Shown piece after piece: positions 6,210-10,772 of a stretch of DNA of 10,772 nucleotides. The stretch is from an uncultured Clostridia bacterium. GTDB taxonomy: Bacteria; Bacillota; Clostridia; Christensenellales; UBA1242. The notes beneath the pieces were generated by a model. That model saw nothing but the letters and a program-made list of their open reading frames with translations. It made no database searches and was not told the DNA's origin. A program made the position numbers and the translations under genes. The DNA lies in assembly GCA_947630075.1 (NCBI GenBank), contig CANRGF010000021.1, forward strand, positions 1 to 10,772. Direction: 5' to 3'. Every line of letters begins with the position of its first letter. Positions within the stretch are counted from its first letter, which is position 1.

Positions 6210-6230
6210 TCTTAAAAGGAGAGATGCAGT

Positions 6231-6692
6231 GTGAATAAGAGTGTGAGTGATATAATCGAAGAATTTATAATGTCTAGTCTAGACGATGATAGTTTTATTG
6301 AATTGTCGCGAAATGACCTTGCCAAATTCTTTGCCTGTGTGCCTAGCCAAATCAATTATGTGCTAAACACTCGCTTCACAATCAATCGTGGTTTTGTGGT
6401 TGAAAGCCAACGTGGTGGTGCGGGATATATTAAAGTTTCGCGCTTAAAAGATAATGATGACAATTTCTTAAAGTCGGCGCTAGACCTTTGCAATCAACCG
6501 CTAAATTTAACTGACGCAAATCAACTCATCAATCAAATGATGGATAGAAACATTTTAAGCAAAAATGAATGTGAACTTGTTAAAACCACAATAAGCGTAA
6601 AAGCGCTAAATAACCCCATAAATATTGATAATACTATTCGTAGCAATATTTTAAAACAGGTTATAATTAAATTGATGCAAAATCATAAATGA
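6231..6692 (+). CDS. ctsR: Heat-shock transcriptional repressor CtsR
   Basis: CtsR is the dimeric winged-helix repressor of clp and other class III heat-shock genes in Firmicutes. It binds tandem GGTCAAA-like heptads. At 153 residues it has the family length. The start is a GTG at 6231, with GGAG (6218-6221) 9 bases upstream. The N-terminal DNA-binding domain is well kept: VSDIIEEFI (5-13), CVPSQINYVLNTRFTINRGF (36-55) and the wing VESQRGGAGYIKV (57-69). The wing loop is RGGGG in Bacillus subtilis, where its glycines are reported to sense heat and its arginine to be phosphorylated by McsB; here one glycine is alanine. The C-terminal four-helix dimerisation part (about 75-150) is more divergent. 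A CtsR box at 6117-6133 indicates autoregulation, and a CIRCE element suggests added HrcA control. It is the first gene of the operon; mcsA follows after 102 bases. Confidence 0.96.
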   Translation: MNKSVSDIIEEFIMSSLDDDSFIELSRNDLAKFFACVPSQINYVLNTRFTINRGFVVESQRGGAGYIKVSRLKDNDDNFLKSALDLCNQPLNLTDANQLINQMMDRNILSKNECELVKTTISVKALNNPINIDNTIRSNILKQVIIKLMQNHK

Positions 6693-6740
6693 CAAAAATA
6701 AGGCAAAATTTTGCAAAAAAACGCAAAAAATGGTGCAAAA
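6677..6740 (+). repeat. Phased GCAAAA tracts between ctsR and mcsA
   Basis: GCAAAA occurs at 6677, 6703, 6713, 6723 and 6735. The last four are spaced 10, 10 and 12 bases, close to one helical turn, and the first two of these lie in the palindrome GCAAAATTTTGC (6703-6714). More A/T tracts follow up to 6780. Such phasing can bend DNA, or the stretch may simply be an unstructured AT-rich leader to the mcsA SD. I see no clear promoter or terminator in it. Confidence 0.4.
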
Positions 6741-6794
6741 TTTAAAATTTTAAAAAATTTTTATCCAAATTTAAAAATAAAAGGAGAATTAATT

Positions 6795-7295
6795 ATGAAA
6801 TGTGATCGTTGCGGAAAGCCAAGTGTCTATCACTCAACGCTAATTGTAAATGGAGTGAGCCAAACCACAAATCTATGCAGAGAATGTGCAATCAAAGAAG
6901 GTGTGTTCAATACATCGCCTGCCAGCATTTTTGACGATATGTTTGCGCCTTTTAGTGATTTCTTATCTTTTGAAAAGGTGGCAGACATCGTTTGCCCGGT
7001 TTGCAAAACAAGTTTGCGTGAATTTAAAAACACTCAAAGGTTGGGTTGCCCAAATTGCTATGATGCTTTTAGAGATGAAATTTCACGAATAGTCAAAAAG
7101 ATTGCTCCGTTTGAAACTCATAAGCCAGAAATTAAAGCAAAGGCAAAGAGCATTAAAACGAAAAAGAGCGAAACAAAGGCAGAAAAAATTGCAAGTCTAA
7201 GGCAAGATATGGCGGTTGCAGTGAAAGAAGAGCGTTATGAAGATGCGGCAAAGATAAAGAAGCAAATTCAAAAGTTGGAGGCAGAAAATGAATAA
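6795..7295 (+). CDS. mcsA: McsA, zinc-binding activator of McsB
   Basis: McsA is a cytoplasmic treble-clef/zinc-finger protein that activates the arginine kinase McsB and takes part in CtsR control in Firmicutes. From the ATG at 6795 it has 166 residues (family about 180). AAGGAG (6781-6786) sits 8 bases upstream, which fixes this start; the frame extends 28 codons further upstream but only through AT-rich DNA without an SD. Cysteine pairs C3/C6 and C28/C31 form the first zinc module, and C67/C70 with C85/C88 the second. A charged lysine-rich linker (about 110-128) leads to a C-terminal UVR motif (about 129-166, SLRQDMAVAVKEERYEDAAK), a helical pair shared with UvrB, UvrC and ClpC. The last 8 bases overlap mcsB, so the two are translationally coupled. 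All zinc ligands are intact, in contrast to the eroded partner kinase. Confidence 0.93.
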   Translation: MKCDRCGKPSVYHSTLIVNGVSQTTNLCRECAIKEGVFNTSPASIFDDMFAPFSDFLSFEKVADIVCPVCKTSLREFKNTQRLGCPNCYDAFRDEISRIVKKIAPFETHKPEIKAKAKSIKTKKSETKAEKIASLRQDMAVAVKEERYEDAAKIKKQIQKLEAENE

Positions 7296-8214
7296 TGTGA
7301 TTTCCACAAAGGTTAAGATTTTTAGAAATGTTAAAGATTATAAATTTGTGCCAAAACTTGAAGAGCAAAAGAAAGATGAAATTATAGATAAACTTTCTTC
7401 TGCATTAAAAGGCGAAATGAATTTGCTCAACATAAACACAGTTGACGAAAACATTGGTAAATTCTTAAAGAGCAGGGGTTTAATTTCAAATGCTGCAAAT
7501 CCAAATTTCTTTTTGGGCAAATCAAATAATTGCAGCATCACCTTGTTTGATGATGAGCATATCACAATCACTTCGCTCGCCGATGGATATGATAAATCCG
7601 CTTTTGAAGTTGCCCAATCGCTTGCTTCACTTTTATCAAACAAAATAAATTTGTCTTATAGTGATAACTATGGCTATCTTATGAGCGACCTATCAAAAAT
7701 TGGTGCGGGCGTTAGGATTGAGTGCGTGATGGATTTCAACTCGATTGTGGCTCTTGAAAAAATCGAGCAGGTTAGGCAAAATGTTAGAAAATTAGGCTAT
7801 TCTTTGGCAAAAACTGACGATAAAAACCTGTTTGTCTTATCCACAGTTTGCAATCTTGGGTTTAGCGAGAGCGAAATATTTAGCGAGTTTGACAAAATGG
7901 TTAATAAACTTCAAGACCTTGAAATTGAAAGCGCAAAAATGTTGGATGTTTCCAACCATGATGAATTGTTAGATAGAGCTTTGCGCTCGGTTGCTGTGCT
8001 GAAATCTGCATATATCATGGATTATGTTGAATTGAAATCTCAAATTTCCACTCTTCGCACCGCTTTAAATTTGGGGCTGATAGAAATTTCTTCCAAAACG
8101 CTAAACGAACTGCAGAATTTAACCTATGAAAACAAAGAATTTATATCAAGAAGCGAGGCCATAGGCTTAGCAAAAAATGTGCAAAAGATTTTAAAAGGAG
8201 ATAAAAATGTATAA
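7288..8214 (+). CDS. mcsB: McsB-like protein, likely catalytically degenerate (pseudokinase)
   Basis: McsB normally phosphorylates protein arginines, marking proteins for ClpCP and inactivating CtsR. This 308-residue protein (family about 350) lies exactly in the mcsB slot, overlapping mcsA and clpC by 8 bases each, with GGAGG (7277-7281) before its ATG. Homology is seen in GYLMSDLSKIGAGVRIECVM (129-148), matching GYLTSCPTNVGTGLRASVM of B. subtilis, and in the C-terminal helices (about 222-280). The expected catalytic features are missing. The SSRIRLARN nucleotide motif is STKVKIFRN (6-14). EEDHIR is DDEHIT (88-93), losing the arginine. The CPTN loop with the active-site cysteine is DLSK (134-137). 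The arginine-pocket loop RGIYGEGSE is reduced to about AKTDD (174-178). The phospho-arginine-binding RDxxRA is RSEAIGLA (288-295). R143 remains. I infer a regulatory pseudokinase or scaffold; a radically altered kinase is the alternative. The long open frame and good SD argue against a decayed pseudogene. Confidence 0.8.
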   Translation: MNNVISTKVKIFRNVKDYKFVPKLEEQKKDEIIDKLSSALKGEMNLLNINTVDENIGKFLKSRGLISNAANPNFFLGKSNNCSITLFDDEHITITSLADGYDKSAFEVAQSLASLLSNKINLSYSDNYGYLMSDLSKIGAGVRIECVMDFNSIVALEKIEQVRQNVRKLGYSLAKTDDKNLFVLSTVCNLGFSESEIFSEFDKMVNKLQDLEIESAKMLDVSNHDELLDRALRSVAVLKSAYIMDYVELKSQISTLRTALNLGLIEISSKTLNELQNLTYENKEFISRSEAIGLAKNVQKILKGDKNV

Positions 8215-10675
8215 CCTAACAGATTTGGCAAACAAAACCATTCAAGTGGCGAGCCAATTCGCCTCAAATTATGGCAACGAGGTTGGCACAGAACACATCT
8301 TGTATGCTCTCACAAAGGTTGAAAGCAAATCTAAAAAATTTTTACAGGCATATAGGTTGGATGGCGACATCATAAAAGATGTGTTAGACCAAGTTAGCAA
8401 TAAAGGCATTCCATCAAACACGGTTGAAATCACCCCGCGCGTTAAAGAACTTATCGTGATTGCCTCGTCCATTGCGAAACGCACGCATAGTGCCTATATT
8501 TCAACCGAGCATTTGTTGGTTGCACTTTTAAGCCAAGAGGATAGTTTTGCCATTGGAATTTTGCAAAACGCCCTTAAATTAAACACCTTAGAGATGCGAA
8601 ACAAGGCTCTTGGGCTAATCACAAACAATCAATCAAATCCGCAGCAGCAAGCATTTAATGCGGATGGATTTGTCCAACTTGGTAGCATTGGCAACAAATC
8701 AAACTCAAATCAAAGAGAAAGTTATAGAAGTGAACTGCCAGAAGAACTTTTAGAAATGGGTTCAGACCTAACTTTGCGTGCAAAAAACGGCAAAATAGAC
8801 CCAATTATTGGCAGAGATAGCGAAATAGAGCGCATGATAGAAATCCTTTGCCGCAAAACGAAAAACAACCCAGTTTTGATCGGCGAAGCAGGCGTGGGCA
8901 AAACAGCAATCGTTGAAGGTCTTGCTCGCCGAATTGTGTCGGGAGATGTGCCTGCTTTCTTAAAAAATAAAACCATTTATAGCCTAGACATTGGCGGCTT
9001 AATGGCTGGCACAAAATATCGCGGCAGCATGGAAGAAAAATTAAAAAATGCCATTGAATTAATCACAACCAACAAAAACATCATCGTTTTCATAGACGAA
9101 ATTCACACGCTCGCTCAAGTTGGCAGCGAAAAGGGTGAAGCAAATCCAGCAGATATGTTAAAGCCATATCTCGCACGCGGCGAAATGCAAACGATAGGTG
9201 CAACCACCACAGATGAATATCGCAAATATATTGAGCAAGACAAAGCGTTGGAACGCCGTTTCCAGCCAATCACGGTTGACCCCCCAACAGTTGAGCAAAC
9301 AATCGAAATCTTAACCGGTTTGCGTGATAGTTATGAAACCTTCCATAATGTTAAAATTTCAAACGAAGCAATAAAAGCAGCGGCCGAATTGAGCGATAGA
9401 TACATTCAAGATCGTAGCCTACCAGATAAGGCAATCGACCTGATAGATGAGGCGTCCAGCCGCGCAAAAGTGAAAAACAATTATGAAAGCAGCGAAATCA
9501 AAGCCTTGAAAGAAAAACTTTCAAAGTTAGAGGTGGATAAAGAGAACGCCGTAACGCGTGAAGACTTTGAAAAAGCAAGCAGATTGCGCGACCAAATTGC
9601 TAAAACCAAAGAAGAAATAGAGCACCAAAAATCAGTTTCTATCAAACCTCAAACTGAAACAGTTATCACAGAGCAAGATGTGGCAGAAGTTGTCAGCAAA
9701 TGGACAAACATTCCGCTCACAAAATTAACAGAAGGGGAGGCCGAAAAACTTTTGCACCTTGAGAAAGTGCTCACAGAGCGCGTAAAGGGGCAGGACGAAG
9801 CAGTTGAAAAGGTGGCAAAAGCCATCAGGCGCAGCCGCATAGGCATTCGCGACCCTCGCCGCCCAATTGGCAGTTTCTTGTTCTTGGGCCCAACAGGTGT
9901 GGGCAAAACTGAACTTAGCAAGGCGCTTGCAGAAGCGTTGTTTGACGATGAAAATAAGATTATCCGCCTTGACATGAGCGAATTTATGGAAGCCCATAGC
10001 GTTAGCAAATTAATAGGTAGCCCTCCAGGATATGTTGGCTTTGACGATGGTGGACAATTAACCGAGCAAGTTAGGCGCAAACCTTATAGCGTAGTCTTGT
10101 TTGATGAAATCGAAAAAGCTCACCCAGAAGTTTTCAATATGTTGCTTCAAATCCTAGACGATGGCAGATTAACAGATAGTCATGGCAAGGTTGTAAGTTT
10201 CAAAAACACGATTGTCATTCTAACGTCAAATATTGGTAGCGATAAATTAAATAAAACTAGTGTTAATTTAGGATTTGGCGATAGTGCAAAGGGCGATAAG
10301 TCAAATATTATGCTTGATGAATTGAAAAAATATTTTAAGCCTGAGTTGATTAATAGAATAGATAATATCGTGCAATTCAACAAACTCTCTCAGCCTGTTT
10401 TAAAAGAAATTGCTAAAAAGATGTTGGCAGACTTAAACAAAAATTTAAAGCAGAGTGGGGTTGAATTAAAGTTCACTCCAGCCACATTAAATTATCTAGT
10501 TAAAAATGGCACGAATGAGGATTTTGGCGCGCGTCCCCTTCGTAGGCTAATCACCACTAAAATTGAAGATGAGTTGGCAGATAAAATGCTAAAAGGCGAA
10601 GTTAAGTCTGGCGACCAACTTTTAGTTGATTGCAAAAACGATAAATTAACATTCTTAACAAAACAAGCTGAATAA
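8207..10675 (+). CDS. clpC: ClpC, AAA+ unfoldase of the ClpCP protease
   Basis: ClpC is a hexameric two-ring ATPase that unfolds substrates and feeds them to ClpP. Its 822 residues match the family (about 810). AAAGGAG (8194-8200) lies 6 bases before the ATG, which overlaps the end of mcsB. Two Clp-N repeats come first (about 1-140), each with TEH; E29 and E101 align with B. subtilis E32 and E106, the phospho-arginine docking residues. D1 has Walker A GEAGVGKT (226-233), Walker B VFIDEIH (294-300) and arginine fingers at RR (350-351). A coiled-coil middle domain with a UVR-like motif (about 425-475) normally binds adaptors such as MecA. D2 has Walker A GPTGVGKT (561-568), Walker B VVLFDE (629-634), the ClpP-docking LGF (688-690) and sensor-2 GARPLRR (774-780). 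No key residue is missing. It is the last gene of the operon, followed by a strong terminator. Confidence 0.97.
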   Translation: MYNLTDLANKTIQVASQFASNYGNEVGTEHILYALTKVESKSKKFLQAYRLDGDIIKDVLDQVSNKGIPSNTVEITPRVKELIVIASSIAKRTHSAYISTEHLLVALLSQEDSFAIGILQNALKLNTLEMRNKALGLITNNQSNPQQQAFNADGFVQLGSIGNKSNSNQRESYRSELPEELLEMGSDLTLRAKNGKIDPIIGRDSEIERMIEILCRKTKNNPVLIGEAGVGKTAIVEGLARRIVSGDVPAFLKNKTIYSLDIGGLMAGTKYRGSMEEKLKNAIELITTNKNIIVFIDEIHTLAQVGSEKGEANPADMLKPYLARGEMQTIGATTTDEYRKYIEQDKALERRFQPITVDPPTVEQTIEILTGLRDSYETFHNVKISNEAIKAAAELSDRYIQDRSLPDKAIDLIDEASSRAKVKNNYESSEIKALKEKLSKLEVDKENAVTREDFEKASRLRDQIAKTKEEIEHQKSVSIKPQTETVITEQDVAEVVSKWTNIPLTKLTEGEAEKLLHLEKVLTERVKGQDEAVEKVAKAIRRSRIGIRDPRRPIGSFLFLGPTGVGKTELSKALAEALFDDENKIIRLDMSEFMEAHSVSKLIGSPPGYVGFDDGGQLTEQVRRKPYSVVLFDEIEKAHPEVFNMLLQILDDGRLTDSHGKVVSFKNTIVILTSNIGSDKLNKTSVNLGFGDSAKGDKSNIMLDELKKYFKPELINRIDNIVQFNKLSQPVLKEIAKKMLADLNKNLKQSGVELKFTPATLNYLVKNGTNEDFGARPLRRLITTKIEDELADKMLKGEVKSGDQLLVDCKNDKLTFLTKQAE

Positions 10676-10696
10676 AAAGGGCATTGCGCCCTTTTT
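10674..10696. terminator. Bidirectional intrinsic terminator between clpC and a convergent gene
   Basis: A perfect 9-base stem (AAAAAGGGC at 10674-10682, GCCCTTTTT at 10688-10696) encloses a 5-base loop. The T run serves the plus strand, and the A run becomes the T run for the minus-strand gene from the right. The 5' arm includes the last two bases of the clpC stop codon. Confidence 0.9.
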
Positions 10697-10699
10697 ATT

Positions 10700-10772
10700 T
10701 TATTGCATTTGCACAATGCTTCCCGCATCGAAAAACACTTGTTTAAAGCCTTCGTAAGATGGAGCATTCTGC
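10700..10772 (-). CDS. C-terminal tail of an unidentified minus-strand gene
   Basis: The minus-strand frame is open from the window edge to a TAA at 10700-10702. It gives 23 residues ending in YEGFKQVFFDAGSIVQMQ, followed at once by the bidirectional terminator. The coherent frame, mixed amino-acid content and terminator placement suggest the real end of a convergent gene. The tail is too short to assign a family, and most of the gene lies beyond the right edge. Confidence 0.5.
   Translation of the reverse strand, partial: QNAPSYEGFKQVFFDAGSIVQMQ

Noticed and set aside
6224..6238. Mini-ORF of four codons (ATG CAG TGT GAA, then stop) overlapping the ctsR GTG start
   Set aside because: The ATG is only 2 bases from the SD, too close for efficient initiation. 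The GTG at 6231 has good spacing and gives the CtsR N-terminus. It may be chance.
6711..6794. Upstream extension of mcsA by 28 codons
   Set aside because: The residues come from AT-rich tract DNA. The strong SD at 6781-6786 and the CDRC zinc motif right after ATG 6795 fix the start.
9649..10080. 143-codon minus-strand frame inside clpC
   Set aside because: It is antisense to the highly conserved D2 ATPase domain of ClpC, so its openness reflects ClpC codon use.

Overview
The window is AT-rich DNA that looks like a low-G+C Gram-positive (Firmicutes/Bacillota), most likely a clostridia-like lineage. The reasons are a complete ctsR-mcsA-mcsB-clpC operon with CtsR and HrcA-type operator sequences, strong sigma-A promoters (TTGACA-N17-TATAAT type), AGGAGG-type ribosome binding sites, and the murB-PHP-whiA neighbourhood next to uvrC known from clostridia. 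No genus can be named from the sequence alone. I see no mobile elements, tRNAs, rRNAs or CRISPR arrays.

Left part (1-4037, all minus strand, read right to left). A small protein of unknown function (3681-4037) has a near-perfect promoter and ends at an AT-rich hairpin. That hairpin overlaps the start of the next gene, an orphan membrane-anchored solute-binding-like protein (2720-3643). A GTG-started murB follows after 25 bases (1405-2694) and carries a low-complexity insert of about 142 residues. A terminator and a new promoter share bases at 1301-1348. They are followed by a PHP-family metal-dependent phosphoesterase (457-1230) and, 11 bases on, a divergent WhiA-like gene that runs off the left edge (1-445). 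rapZ and yvcK, which often lie between the PHP gene and whiA, are absent here.

Middle (4050-5977). uvrC is transcribed divergently from an extended -10 promoter placed so close to its ATG that the mRNA may be leaderless. It encodes a full-length, apparently intact UvrC and ends at a clear terminator.

Right part (5978-10772). A 288-base control region holds a CIRCE element (HrcA operator), a strong promoter, a CtsR box just after the expected transcription start, and a leader that can fold into a long stem. Then come ctsR, mcsA, mcsB and clpC, the last three joined by 8-base overlaps, and a strong terminator after clpC. In the textbook system McsA activates the arginine kinase McsB, phospho-arginine-tagged proteins dock on the ClpC N-domain, and CtsR represses the operon. 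Here McsB has lost nearly all the recognisable kinase and phospho-arginine-binding motifs, while the ClpC docking glutamates and the McsA cysteines remain. This is the most unusual feature of the window. The last 73 bases hold the tail of a convergent minus-strand gene.
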